A DNA stretch of 64,000 nucleotides from Rickettsiales bacterium (GTDB taxonomy: Bacteria > Pseudomonadota > Alphaproteobacteria > Rickettsiales > JAJNBL01), in NCBI GenBank assembly GCA_021156175.1, contig JAJNBL010000009.1, positions 1 to 64,000 on the forward strand, given 5' to 3'. A program made the position numbers and the translations under genes. Below the pieces are notes generated by a model that saw nothing but the letters and a program-made list of their open reading frames with translations, searched no databases and was not told the origin of the DNA. Positions 34,208-43,113 of the stretch are shown piece after piece. Position 1 is the first letter of the stretch. Every line of letters begins with the position of its first letter.

Positions 34208-35179
34208 ATGCCACGTTCCATCGTGACAGGCTGCGGCAGTTATCTGCCCGAGAAAGTCGTAACAAACCATGATTTAGAAGTGCGGGTGGAAACCAATGAC
34301 GCTTGGATTGTGGAGCGTACCGGTATCCGTGAGCGCCATGTGGTGGGGGAAGGCGAATTTACCTCCGACCTTGCCGTCAATGCCGCTTCGCGCGCGCTTG
34401 CCCATGCGGGTGTTGCACGTGATGCAGTCGATATGGTGATCGTCGCTACCACGACGCCCGATAAACTTTTCCCTTCAACAGCCGCTATTGTGCAAGCCAA
34501 GCTCGGAATTACACGTGGTGCGGCCTTTGATATTCAAGCCGTCTGCTCGGGCTTTGTCTATGGACTTTCGGTTGCCGATAATTTTATCAAATCGGGTCAG
34601 GCCCGTACCGTACTGGTGATTGGAGCCGAGGCCATGTCCCGTATTGTCGATTGGGATGATCGCGGAACCTGTATCCTGTTTGGCGATGGGGCGGGGGCAT
34701 TTGTACTGCAATCGAGTGATCTCTTAGGCAGATCAGCCGAAAACCGTGGTATTCTCTCGACGCACCTGCATACCGATGGGAAGCTTGGCGATATACTCTA
34801 TACCGATGAAGGTCAGGCCTCAGGTAAGCTCGGGAAGATCCGTATGTCTGGTAAAGAAGTATTCAGGCATGCTACCCAAAAAATGAGCGATAGCGTTGAA
34901 GAGGCGTTAGAAGCAAATAAATTGACGCTAGATCAGCTCGATTGGCTGGTTCCACATCAAGCAAACATCCGAATCATGCAAGCTGTTGGCAAACGTTTGG
35001 GAATCGAGGAAGGAAAAGTAATTGTTACGGTTGGTGGTCATGCCAATACCTCTGCCGCCTCCATTCCTTTGGCCTGCGATCAAGCGGTACGCGATGGAAG
35101 ACTTAAGCCTGGCAATCTCGTTGTATTTACCGCCTTGGGCGGAGGAGTTACCTGGGGCAGTGCGGCGCTTTATTGGTAG
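34208..35179 (+). CDS. fabH: 3-oxoacyl-ACP synthase III
   Basis: Starts fatty acid synthesis by condensing acetyl-CoA with malonyl-ACP. 323 aa thiolase fold. The active-site Cys is Cys113 in QAVCSGFVYGL, the His lies in VPHQANIRIM and the Asn in GGHANTSAASIP; GGGVTWGSA closes the protein. Third gene of rpmF-plsX-fabH, ended by a bidirectional terminator shared with ihfB. Confidence 0.97.
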   Translation: MPRSIVTGCGSYLPEKVVTNHDLEVRVETNDAWIVERTGIRERHVVGEGEFTSDLAVNAASRALAHAGVARDAVDMVIVATTTPDKLFPSTAAIVQAKLGITRGAAFDIQAVCSGFVYGLSVADNFIKSGQARTVLVIGAEAMSRIVDWDDRGTCILFGDGAGAFVLQSSDLLGRSAENRGILSTHLHTDGKLGDILYTDEGQASGKLGKIRMSGKEVFRHATQKMSDSVEEALEANKLTLDQLDWLVPHQANIRIMQAVGKRLGIEEGKVIVTVGGHANTSAASIPLACDQAVRDGRLKPGNLVVFTALGGGVTWGSAALYW

Positions 35180-35203
35180 CGCAATTCAAGAAATCCTGAC
35201 AAT

Positions 35204-35241
35204 AAAAAAAGCCCGGTGGTAGATCCAGCCGGGCTTTTTAT
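35204..35241. terminator. bidirectional terminator between fabH and ihfB
   Basis: AAAAAGCCCGGTGG against CCA-G-CCGGGCTTTTT with one bulged base; A-tract on one side and T-tract on the other, so it works on both strands between the convergent genes. Confidence 0.88.
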
Positions 35242-35259
35242 TATTCTTATTTGAGGCAA

Positions 35260-35541
35260 CTACGCCTTATTCAAACGCTCGCGAAGTTCTTTCCCAGCGC
35301 GGAAGTAAGGAGCTACGCGCTCGCCCAGTGGCACAACATCACCGGTTTTCGGGTTGCGTGCTTTACGTGGTTTACGAGAGCGGGTAGAGAAGGCGCCAAA
35401 GCCGCGCAGTTCAATACGATCACCGCGTTTTAGCGCAGTAGAAATTTCTCCAAATACTACATCCACAAGACGCTCAATGTCTTTTTGGTAAAGGGTGGTG
35501 TGCTTTTTCGCAAGCAATTTGATAAGTTCAGATTTAGTCAC
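35260..35541 (-). CDS. ihfB: integration host factor subunit beta
   Basis: 93 aa HU/IHF fold DNA-bending protein. MTKSELIKLLAKK, RIELRGFGAFSTRSRKPRKARNPKTGD and VAPYFRAGKELRERLN match IHF beta better than HU. The gene follows rpsA and sppA on the minus strand, the standard place of ihfB in alphaproteobacteria. IHF also assists sigma-54 activators, such as the one at 8.8 kb. Confidence 0.93.
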   Translation of the reverse strand: MTKSELIKLLAKKHTTLYQKDIERLVDVVFGEISTALKRGDRIELRGFGAFSTRSRKPRKARNPKTGDVVPLGERVAPYFRAGKELRERLNKA

Positions 35542-35568
35542 AGTATTACCTTCAATAAAAGTTACAAA

Positions 35569-36501
35569 TTACATTAATTCGGGACTCCACACGGCCACTA
35601 GACCTTCTTTCTTTTCAAAAAGTGAAGAGGGGAGTGTGCCGTGAAAAACGGTTCCTAGGAGTTCTTGGAAATTCTTCGTAGGCTTTTTCACCTCGATTTT
35701 ACGCACTTTTGCGCCTTGTGCAATAGATTTTTCTTTCTTAAGCCATTCAATAGCCTCATCTTCCCCACCAATTGCATCAATCAGCTTTTCTTTAAGTGCC
35801 TGACGGCCAGTATACACCCTGCCATCCGCCAAACGGCGTACTTGCTCTATCGTGAGTTCTGTACGGTGTGCGGCAACCATTTCGACAAAAAGATTATAGG
35901 CATCCTGGATGCTTGCATCAATAACGTCTTTGGCTTCAGGGGTCAGCTTCTCAAAAGGTGAAGGAGTCGCCTTCAACGGGCCAGATTTAAAGGTCTGTAA
36001 GGTGATCCCAATTTTCTTTGCAAGCTCGGTGACTTCCGCGGATTGAATGAGTACGCCAATGGAGCCGGTCAAGGTGCCATTGTGGGCATAGATACGGTCA
36101 GCAGCAACAGCAGCCATATAGCCTCCCGAGGTCGCCATACCGCCCATCACAGCCACAACCGGCTTCTTTTGTTTGCGGAAAGCTTCAACGGCATTGTAGA
36201 GCATCTCCCCACCGACAATCGTGCCGCCAGGAGAGTCGATATACAAAAGCAAGGCTTTTGCATGCTTATCGGTTTTTAAGGATTTGAGAATTTCATCGCG
36301 ATGGAGATCTTCAACAATCATCCCATCAATATCGACACGCGCGATATAATCTTCTGGCAGGCCCACCATTTTATTATCGGACCAAGTGCTTGTCAGCAGT
36401 ACCCCGACGAGGAGGATCAATAAAATAGCAAGTGAACGCCATTTAACGATCTGCTGTTTAAGCCGGATACGATCCAAAATATGGTCAGCTGAAACGGACA
36501 T
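35569..36501 (-). CDS. sppA: signal peptide peptidase SppA-type serine protease (S49)
   Basis: 310 aa, short single-domain form. One transmembrane helix at about 22-40 anchors it, then the S49 fold: YIDSPGGTIVGGEMLYNAV, nucleophile Ser125 in MGGMATSGGYMAAVAADRIYA, TGSIGV, and the probable general base Lys177 in SGPLKATPSPF. It breaks down cleaved signal peptides in the membrane. It lies between rpsA and ihfB; the gap to rpsA holds two perfect hairpins. Confidence 0.94.
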   Translation of the reverse strand: MSVSADHILDRIRLKQQIVKWRSLAILLILLVGVLLTSTWSDNKMVGLPEDYIARVDIDGMIVEDLHRDEILKSLKTDKHAKALLLYIDSPGGTIVGGEMLYNAVEAFRKQKKPVVAVMGGMATSGGYMAAVAADRIYAHNGTLTGSIGVLIQSAEVTELAKKIGITLQTFKSGPLKATPSPFEKLTPEAKDVIDASIQDAYNLFVEMVAAHRTELTIEQVRRLADGRVYTGRQALKEKLIDAIGGEDEAIEWLKKEKSIAQGAKVRKIEVKKPTKNFQELLGTVFHGTLPSSLFEKKEGLVAVWSPELM

Positions 36502-36527
36502 AATACCTGTGGTAATAAAAGGTTACA

Positions 36528-36572
36528 TAGTTTTGTTAAATTCGCTAGGGCATACCGAATTTAACAAAACTA
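36528..36572. repeat. perfect inverted repeat 1 in the rpsA-sppA gap
   Basis: 17-bp arms 36528-36544 and 36556-36572 (TAGTTTTGTTAAATTCG and complement), 11-base loop. It lies 27 bases upstream of the sppA start on the transcript. No T-run follows, so it is more likely an mRNA stability, processing or regulatory structure than a plain terminator. Confidence 0.8.
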
Positions 36573-36614
36573 CCTAGGTTCTGTTGGGAAAAGGATCCCC
36601 AACAGAACCTAGGT
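36572..36614. repeat. perfect inverted repeat 2 in the rpsA-sppA gap
   Basis: 17-bp arms 36572-36588 and 36598-36614 (ACCTAGGTTCTGTTGGG and complement), 9-base loop, each arm containing the palindrome CCTAGG. It begins 5 bases after the rpsA stop on the transcript and directly abuts inverted repeat 1. Confidence 0.82.
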
Positions 36615-36619
36615 TAAAA

Positions 36620-38374
36620 TTACTCACCGTCTTTAGCAGATTTCTCTGCTTTAGACTTATCAAGTGCAGCGCCCAGGATATCGCCTAAGCTTGCACCGCT
36701 ATCGGTAGAGCCAAACTCTTCGATCGCTTTCTTATGGACTTCCATCTCGAGCGATTTAATAGACAGGCCAATCTTACGATTAGGTTTGTCCAGGCTCACG
36801 ATTTTCGCATCTACGCGGTCACCGATTGCAAAACGCTCAGGACGCTGTTCTACGCGGTCGCGAGACAGGTCAGCACGTTTAATGAAGGCTTTCAAGGTAT
36901 CGTCTTTCACGGATACTTCGATGCCGTCATCTTGCACTGCAGTAACAAGGCAGGTTACGGTATCACCTTTTTGGAGGTCATTGAATGCACCCGCCATCGG
37001 ATCATCTCCGAGCTGTTTAATGCCCAAGCTGATACGTTGTTTGTCTGGATCACAAGAAAGGATTTTCACCTTAATGGTGGTGCCAGGAGCGAAGTTTTTA
37101 AGTTCATCTTCGGCTTTGCCAGACCAGCTAATATCAGAGATATGCACGAGTCCGTCAATTTCGCCTTCAAAGCCAACAAACATACCGAAGTCGACGATGT
37201 TTTTCACTTCGCCATCAACGATGGTGCCTGGCTGATGGGTTTCAGCGAACTTCTTCCAAGGATTCGCTTCACATTGCTTAATGCCTAAGCTGATGCGGTG
37301 TTTCTCTGGATCGATATCCAGTACCACCACTTCCACTTCTTGGCTGGTAGAAAGCAGTTTGCGAGGATGCACGTTGTTCTTGGTCCAGCTGATTTCAGAC
37401 ACGTGTACCAAGCCTTCAATGCCTGGTTCGAGTTCAATGAACGCACCGTAGTCCGTGATGTTGGTCACGTGACCTTTCAGGCGTGAACCGATTGGATATT
37501 TCTTCTCGATGCCATCCCATGGATTGCTTTCGAGTTGTTTGATACCCAATGAAATACGCTTGGTTTCTTCGTTGAATTTAATGACTTTTACTTTCAGCTT
37601 TTGGCCCAGAGAAAGGACTTCTGATGGGTGGCTGATACGGCTCCAAGAGATATCGGTCACGTGCAACAGACCATCAATGCTGCCCAAATCAATGAACGCA
37701 CCGTAATCGGTGATGTTTTTCACGATACCATCCATGACTTGGCCTTCTTTCACGTGTGAAAGCAGCTCATCGCGCTCTTCCTGGCGAGACTCTTCAAGAA
37801 TCGCGCGGCGTGATACTACGATATTGCCCTGACGGCGATCCATTTTCAGGATCTGGAAAGGTTGCTCAATGTTCATGAGTGGAGTGATGTCTTTAATCGG
37901 ACGAATGTCCACTTGGCTTCCTGGAAGGAATGCTGCAACACCTTGTACATCAACGGTAAATCCGCCTTTAACGCGACCAAAAATGGTGCCGTTAACGTTC
38001 TGGCCTTCCGCATATACTTTTTCCAAACGCTCCCACGCTTCTTCGCGGAGTGCTTTTTCACGGCTAAGAACCGTCTTGCCTTCGCGGTTTTCGAGGCGTT
38101 CGATATAGATGTCAATATCATCACCAACGCGCAATTCTTCATTCCGGCCTGGGCCTTGGAATTCGCGTAATGGGATAAATCCTTCGGATTTCAATCCGAC
38201 GTCAACGATCACGAAATCATTCTCAATACGTACAATTTTCCCTTTGGTAACAGTACCTTCCGATTTCTCGGTCTCCATTGATTCTTCAAAGAGACTTGCG
38301 AAGCTTTCGCCCGTAGAGAATGGATTTTCGAGCTGATCAAATTTGTTAATTCTTGCGAGGTTTGCACCGGCCAT
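36620..38374 (-). CDS. rpsA: 30S ribosomal protein S1
   Basis: 584 aa with six S1 (OB-fold) repeats; the repeats with DYGAFIDL, DYGAFIEL and DFGMFVGF plus GLVHVSEISW/GLVHISDISW are plain. It binds mRNA and helps initiation on structured leaders, relevant here because several genes lack a clear Shine-Dalgarno. Length is slightly above E. coli S1 (557), with extra N- and C-terminal residues. It has a good promoter 158 bases upstream, leaving a long leader in which S1 could autoregulate as in E. coli. Confidence 0.97.
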   Translation of the reverse strand: MAGANLARINKFDQLENPFSTGESFASLFEESMETEKSEGTVTKGKIVRIENDFVIVDVGLKSEGFIPLREFQGPGRNEELRVGDDIDIYIERLENREGKTVLSREKALREEAWERLEKVYAEGQNVNGTIFGRVKGGFTVDVQGVAAFLPGSQVDIRPIKDITPLMNIEQPFQILKMDRRQGNIVVSRRAILEESRQEERDELLSHVKEGQVMDGIVKNITDYGAFIDLGSIDGLLHVTDISWSRISHPSEVLSLGQKLKVKVIKFNEETKRISLGIKQLESNPWDGIEKKYPIGSRLKGHVTNITDYGAFIELEPGIEGLVHVSEISWTKNNVHPRKLLSTSQEVEVVVLDIDPEKHRISLGIKQCEANPWKKFAETHQPGTIVDGEVKNIVDFGMFVGFEGEIDGLVHISDISWSGKAEDELKNFAPGTTIKVKILSCDPDKQRISLGIKQLGDDPMAGAFNDLQKGDTVTCLVTAVQDDGIEVSVKDDTLKAFIKRADLSRDRVEQRPERFAIGDRVDAKIVSLDKPNRKIGLSIKSLEMEVHKKAIEEFGSTDSGASLGDILGAALDKSKAEKSAKDGE

Positions 38375-38697
38375 AAGTAGTAATCCTTATAGTTTTATTC
38401 CGCCCTTTGCTGACGTTATCGCCAGAAGTAGACGGCTTCAAGGGTTGACAAAAAAGGAAGATAACCTATTGTAATAGTAGGAAATATTCCGGATAAATGG
38501 GGGTCGTCTATAAGTAGGCAAACACCCAGGAACCCAATATTATAGCACCCTTTCTCCTGTTTTCAAGGGAAATTCCAGTTGGTTAGGAGTATAGAAAACA
38601 GGGGCAGGGAGACTAGGCTTTCTTCTCAAAACTCGACTTCATATATCAAATTCTTTATAGTATTCTGGTCTATTGATTCCTAGATAAGGATAAAACC
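38375..38697. other. intergenic region upstream of rpsA and of the ankyrin gene
   Basis: 323 bases between divergent genes. It contains the rpsA promoter (38539-38566, minus) and its leader. On the plus strand TTGACA at 38445 with TATTGT 16 bases later could act as a promoter, but it is 226 bases before the ankyrin gene. No open frame of interest and no repeat were seen. Confidence 0.6.
38539..38566 (-). promoter_or_regulatory. sigma-70 promoter of rpsA
   Basis: On the minus strand TTGAAA, 16 bases, TATAAT. The -10 ends about 165 bases before the rpsA ATG, giving a leader of roughly 155 bases. Confidence 0.6.
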
Positions 38698-39639
38698 ATG
38701 CGTAATAGCACCTCAAAACGATTTGTACTCCGGTATGCTAAAGAAGGCGAGCAGAAGCGTAATGATCAATTATTACTGGCGGTTCACAGGAACGATGTTC
38801 AAACGGTGCGACGCTTGTTGGAGGATGGCGCTGAGGTGAATGCCGAAAGTGGATATTATAAACTGGGACGCCCAACCAAGTATTGGTATCTAAGTGAAGA
38901 TATGGTAAAGCCGCTGCAGCGAGCTGCTCAGTTCGACTACCTTGATGTAATGCAGTTATTGATTGACTACGGTGCAGATGTGAATGCACAAAATTCGTAT
39001 GGTCAGACGGCCTTGCATTATGCTGCTAGATACTCCAAGCTTAATGCATTTGTCTTTCTGGTTGAGCACGGTGCAAACATTAATATAAGAGATAACGCGG
39101 GTAAGACCTGCTTCGTTAATGTGCCTGGATATCTGTCTAGCATCCTTGCGATACCGGGATGTAAAGTGAGCCAGGAAACAATCGAGGCGGTTAAAGAAGG
39201 GCTGGGGATTGAAGGAGAAAATGCCTTGTTTGATGAGCTGTTTGATATCCAGCAAGATGCGAATGGAGAGGTGTTTTATTCCCTGAAAAATCAATTGCCG
39301 GTCTGGAATCCGGCGTTGAAAGAGGCTGCTGAATCGAATGCGAATATACAGCTAGCCTATATAATCGCAAAAAGGGGTTTGGAGGGGGAGGTATCCAAAG
39401 CAATGTATGATGTGCTGCTCGAAGGAAATATAGCTTCCTATATGGATGAGCGTAGTACCAAAGCAGTGTTATGTGCTGCAAAAGGGCTGGATCCAAATAA
39501 GCCTTCTACGTACCGCATTCCAGCAACTGTGGTGGCAAGTAAGGTTGAAAAAATACTTGAGGAAAGGAGCGGAACTCTCGAAGAAAAGATTATAGCTTCT
39601 CGAACAGCCGCCGCACAAAATCCTGAGCACGGTCGATAA
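38698..39639 (+). CDS. ankyrin repeat protein
   Basis: 313 aa, no signal peptide. Ankyrin repeats: NDQLLLAVHRNDVQTVRRLLEDGAEVNAES (about 22-52), LQRAAQFDYLDVMQLLIDYGADVNAQN (about 67-99) and YGQTALHYAARYSKLNAFVFLVEHGANINIRD (about 100-131). The rest is helical, without recognised motifs. Ankyrin proteins bind other proteins; in host-associated bacteria some are secreted effectors, while others are intracellular. The gene stands alone among housekeeping genes and its TAA is one base from the convergent plsY stop. Insertion of a 16-residue loop in the first repeats (YYKLGRPTKYWYLSED) is unusual. Confidence 0.85.
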   Translation: MRNSTSKRFVLRYAKEGEQKRNDQLLLAVHRNDVQTVRRLLEDGAEVNAESGYYKLGRPTKYWYLSEDMVKPLQRAAQFDYLDVMQLLIDYGADVNAQNSYGQTALHYAARYSKLNAFVFLVEHGANINIRDNAGKTCFVNVPGYLSSILAIPGCKVSQETIEAVKEGLGIEGENALFDELFDIQQDANGEVFYSLKNQLPVWNPALKEAAESNANIQLAYIIAKRGLEGEVSKAMYDVLLEGNIASYMDERSTKAVLCAAKGLDPNKPSTYRIPATVVASKVEKILEERSGTLEEKIIASRTAAAQNPEHGR

Positions 39640-39640
39640 C

Positions 39641-40264
39641 TTAAGCTTTCTTCCCAAAGCTCGATTTCGGCTCTTCTTTTTTGATCAGCCGCTTGATATT
39701 TTCATGATGCCGTACGATAACCAATAGCGCCATCAGCAGGAAGCTCCAGCTAACCGCACTGCCGCCATAAAATACATAGCTTGCCAGCGCACCAATTGAA
39801 ATCGCACAAAGTGCAGAAAGCGAGGAAATCCGGGTAAGGCTAAAGACAGCCAGCCAAATCACGCAAGCTAACAAACCCAAATACGATTCCACCGCCAAGA
39901 ACACCGCTAATGTCGTGGCCACGCCCTTGCCACCTTTGAATTTGAGCCATACCGGGAAAATATGGCCAAGTACAGCAAATAAGCCAGTCAGGGCAGGGGT
40001 GCTTGGGGAAAAGAGTTCAAAAGATACACCAGCATGGGCGATTCCTACGGCAACCGCGCCTTTTAGTCCATCACAGAGCAAAGTTGCCACTGCCAGTCCT
40101 TTATTTCCGGTGCGAAGCACATTGGTTGCACCAATATTCCCAGAGCCGATATTCCGAATATCCCCTAAGCCTGCCATCCGTGTGAATACAAGGCCAAAAG
40201 GTACGGAACCTGCCAAGTATGCAAGTATGATCATCAGTACATCAAGGAATCCAAACGATGTCAT
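39641..40264 (-). CDS. plsY: glycerol-3-phosphate acyltransferase PlsY
   Basis: Integral membrane enzyme that uses acyl-phosphate from PlsX to acylate glycerol 3-phosphate. 207 aa, 5-6 hydrophobic segments, with the motifs SVPFGLV, GSGNIGATNVLRTGNKGLA, LGHIFPVWLKFKGGKGVATTLAV and RHHENIKRLIK. A Lys/Glu-rich end. It starts 10 bases after mltG in the fab cluster. Confidence 0.96.
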   Translation of the reverse strand: MTSFGFLDVLMIILAYLAGSVPFGLVFTRMAGLGDIRNIGSGNIGATNVLRTGNKGLAVATLLCDGLKGAVAVGIAHAGVSFELFSPSTPALTGLFAVLGHIFPVWLKFKGGKGVATTLAVFLAVESYLGLLACVIWLAVFSLTRISSLSALCAISIGALASYVFYGGSAVSWSFLLMALLVIVRHHENIKRLIKKEEPKSSFGKKA

Positions 40265-40273
40265 AATTCTCTC

Positions 40274-41311
40274 CTAAGGGGTTACAGGTGCGCTCGCAGG
40301 AGCAGGGTTTAGTGCTTTTGCTTCACGGAGCGCCTTCCGATAATACCGGACATTCCGATTATGTTCCGCCAGGGTGCTTGCAAAATTATGGCCGCCATTG
40401 CCAGTCGCAACGAAATACAATTCATTGCTCGTCGGTGGGTTCAAAACCGCTTCAATTGCTGCTAATCCCGGATGAGCGATCGGAGCAGGGGGAAGTCCTG
40501 CGTATTTATAGGTGTTATAAGGAGAATCAACTTCAAGGTCTTTCTTGGTAAGTGAGCGGTCAAGTGGCGGGTGAGCGCCGGTTATTACATAAATCACCGT
40601 AGGGTCTGATTGTAAACGCATGCCAAGGCGCAGGCGGTTAACGAATACCGCAGCAATGCGCCCACGCTCTTCTGCCACACCGGTTTCTTTTTCGACGATA
40701 GAAGCCAGCACCAGTGCCTCATCCACGGTCGTGAAAGGAAGGCCTTTCTGGCGTTTTGCCCACAAAACATCAAGCTTTTCCTTTAAACGCTTATGCATTT
40801 CCATCACAACGGGTTGTATATTGTCGCCATATGTATAGTGGTAGGTTTCGGGTAAAAGCGTAGCTTCCGCAAAAGGAGGCGGTAGGCTGCCAGTAAGTCC
40901 CTCAAGATCTTTAAGGCGATCCAAAATTTGTAAGGTCGTCAGCCCTTCGGGGATCGTGATTTTTCGGATCACCACATCGCCATCAATCAGTTTTTGATAA
41001 ACATCACGCGGGGTAACATTAGGAGAGAAGGCATATTCCCCGGCTTTAAAGCCTTTGGAAGGATTTTGGTAGCGGAAAAGTCGGGCAATGGCAAAGAAAA
41101 GTTTCGGTTGGGTAATAACCTGTTTTTCACCCAAAATAGTCACGATCTGCCGTGTGGAAGTTCCGGGAGCAAAAACAACGGAGGTCGATTCCGTGAGGGG
41201 GCCAGGTGCGGAAAAATAGCTAACACTATATTGCCAAATGGCGACGCCGGCAACGCAACCAAGTATCAGAAGGATAATTCCCATCTGGGTGATGCGTTTA
41301 ACAGCTTGCAC
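40274..41311 (-). CDS. mltG: endolytic murein transglycosylase MltG
   Basis: Inner-membrane lytic transglycosylase that cuts nascent glycan strands and is thought to set their length. One N-terminal helix (about 10-30), then the YceG domain with FKAGEYAFSPNVTPRDVYQKLIDGDV, ALVLASIVEKETGVAEERGRIAAVFVNRL (catalytic Glu in EKET) and the end PTSNELYFVATGNGGHNFASTLAEHNRNV. I favour the GTG at 41311 (345 aa) because GGAGGGAGG lies just before it; GTG 41329 and ATG 41284 are alternatives. It follows fabF by about 25 bases, the common alphaproteobacterial order. Confidence 0.94.
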   Translation of the reverse strand: MQAVKRITQMGIILLILGCVAGVAIWQYSVSYFSAPGPLTESTSVVFAPGTSTRQIVTILGEKQVITQPKLFFAIARLFRYQNPSKGFKAGEYAFSPNVTPRDVYQKLIDGDVVIRKITIPEGLTTLQILDRLKDLEGLTGSLPPPFAEATLLPETYHYTYGDNIQPVVMEMHKRLKEKLDVLWAKRQKGLPFTTVDEALVLASIVEKETGVAEERGRIAAVFVNRLRLGMRLQSDPTVIYVITGAHPPLDRSLTKKDLEVDSPYNTYKYAGLPPAPIAHPGLAAIEAVLNPPTSNELYFVATGNGGHNFASTLAEHNRNVRYYRKALREAKALNPAPASAPVTP

Positions 41312-41335
41312 TCCTCCCTCCGCCCCCACAGGGAA

Positions 41336-42604
41336 TTAATTACACTCGCTTACCTTCTTCATCACAAGGCTTGCGTTTGTTCCGCCGAATCCGAAGCTGT
41401 TAGACATCACAGCATTCACCTTGCGCTCTTTGGCTTTGAGTGGAACGAGGTCAATATCACAGCCTTCTGATGGATCTTCAAGGTTCAAGGTCGGAGGAAC
41501 GATATTATCGCGCATCGCAAGCAGGCAGAAAATTGCTTCCACACTTCCCGCGGCGCCAAGTAAATGGCCGATCGAGGATTTGGTTGAAGACATCGAAAGT
41601 TTATACGCATCCTCGCCATATAGGCGTTTTACGGCGCCCAACTCGATTTCATCCCCAAGTGGGGTAGAGGTGCCGTGTGCGTTGATATAGTCGATATTGG
41701 AGGTAGTAAGTCCAGAACGCGCAAGTGCTGCTTGCATCGCACGGAATCCACCGCTGCCTTCTTTTTCTGGGGCGGTGATATGGTATGCATCGCCGGTGAG
41801 GCCATAGCCCACAATCTCTCCGTAAATCTTCGCGCCGCGTTTTTTCGCATGCTCATATTCTTCGAGTACCACCAATCCAGCGCCTTCACCCATCACGAAG
41901 CCATCGCGGCCTTTATCCCACGGACGGGACGCTTTGGTTGGAGTATCATTATATGCGGTAGAAAGCGCACGGGCTGCGGCAAATCCGGCAATGCCTAAGC
42001 GGCAAAGAGCTGATTCTGCGCCGCCTGCAATAATCACATCGGCATCATTCCATTGGATCAAGCGTGCTGCATCACCGATCGCATGGGCGCCGGTTGAGCA
42101 GGCAGTCACCACCGAATGGTTAGGGCCTTTAAATCCATACTTAATAGAGACTTGGCCGGACGCCAAGTTGATAAGGCTTGCCGGGATGAAGAATGGGCTC
42201 ACGCGGCGTGGGCCTTTTTCGTGCATTTCAATCGCTGTTTCTTCAATCGTCGGAAGGCCGCCAATCCCTGAGCCGATCATTACACCGGTACGTTCGCGGG
42301 AAGCTTCATCTTCAGGTTTCCATCCAGCATCGGTCAGCGCTTCTTCCGCTGCACCCATCGCATAAAGGATGAAGGTATCGACTTTTTTATGTTCTTTGGG
42401 GGCAAGGAAATTCGCAGCATGAAATTCGCCAACGCCTTCTCCAAGGGGGACTTGTCCTGCAACTTTCGCAGGGAGGTCGGATATATCAAAACGGTCAATG
42501 GTACGAAGACCCGATTGTCCTGAAATCAAACGGTTCCACGTATAATCAACACCGCATCCAAGTGGTGTGACTAAGCCCATTCCTGTGACAACGACGCGTC
42601 TCAT
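41336..42604 (-). CDS. fabF: 3-oxoacyl-ACP synthase II
   Basis: Elongating condensing enzyme of fatty acid synthesis. 422 aa from ATG 42604 (MRRVVVTGMGLVTPLG) with AAGGAC 7 bases before. Catalytic Cys169 lies in VTACSTGAHAIG, with the two His in INAHGTSTPLGD and SSIGHLLGAAG. FVMGEGAGLVVLEEYEHA and the end FGFGGTNASLV are typical. The frame opens 12 codons earlier, without support. It is separated from acpP by a terminator-like hairpin. Confidence 0.97.
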   Translation of the reverse strand: MRRVVVTGMGLVTPLGCGVDYTWNRLISGQSGLRTIDRFDISDLPAKVAGQVPLGEGVGEFHAANFLAPKEHKKVDTFILYAMGAAEEALTDAGWKPEDEASRERTGVMIGSGIGGLPTIEETAIEMHEKGPRRVSPFFIPASLINLASGQVSIKYGFKGPNHSVVTACSTGAHAIGDAARLIQWNDADVIIAGGAESALCRLGIAGFAAARALSTAYNDTPTKASRPWDKGRDGFVMGEGAGLVVLEEYEHAKKRGAKIYGEIVGYGLTGDAYHITAPEKEGSGGFRAMQAALARSGLTTSNIDYINAHGTSTPLGDEIELGAVKRLYGEDAYKLSMSSTKSSIGHLLGAAGSVEAIFCLLAMRDNIVPPTLNLEDPSEGCDIDLVPLKAKERKVNAVMSNSFGFGGTNASLVMKKVSECN

Positions 42605-42663
42605 AGCTAAAGTCCTTAATTGGTGTACATGTCCGGGCATTCTAGCTCATAAGAGCGTAGGCC

Positions 42664-42722
42664 GGAAGAGAAAAAAACGTCCGGGCCATGGGTAAGCCCA
42701 TAAAGCCCGGACACGTTTTTTA
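42664..42722 (-). terminator. terminator or attenuator between acpP and fabF
   Basis: On the minus strand the arms ACGT-GT-CCGGGC and GCCCGGACGT enclose a loop with a smaller TGGGC/GCCCA-like hairpin, followed by TTTTTTT. It would end the abundant acpP transcript and lower read-through into fabF. Confidence 0.75.
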
Positions 42723-42741
42723 AAATCCTAGTCTAAGGGCA

Positions 42742-42984
42742 TTACGCCGCATTTGCCTGGGATTGAATATAGCTGACCGCATCATTGAGGGTCAGAATTT
42801 TTTGTGCGTCATCATCAGAGATTTCGCAGTCAAACTCGTTTTCGAACGCCATTACCAATTCAACTTGGTCAAGGCTATCCGCACCGAGATCTTCTACGAA
42901 ACGTGCGTCAGGAGAAATTTTACCGATTTCTACCCCGAGGTGCTCGGCTACGATTTCTTTCACGCGTTGTTCAACATTGCTCAT
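42742..42984 (-). CDS. acpP: acyl carrier protein
   Basis: 80 aa acidic four-helix protein that carries acyl chains. The phosphopantetheine site is Ser37 in [15 protein letters not shown]. The start [18 protein letters not shown] is typical of the family. It lies between fabG and fabF, with a strong hairpin after it. Confidence 0.97.
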   Translation of the reverse strand: MSNVEQRVKEIVAEHLGVEIGKISPDARFVEDLGADSLDQVELVMAFENEFDCEISDDDAQKILTLNDAVSYIQSQANAA

Positions 42985-43113
42985 AAAAACTTCCTGTTAC
43001 AGTTGATATTATCTAATCCACAAGGATTGAAAATAAGCCTTAGGCATACTAGGGAGATTTTTTGGAGAGTCAAGTCCGAAACAGGGGGGTAAAACCCCTA
43101 TTTTGGCTACCCC

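Noticed and set aside
36734-37288. 184-codon plus-strand frame inside rpsA
   Set aside because: Antisense shadow of S1; composition mirrors the S1 repeats.
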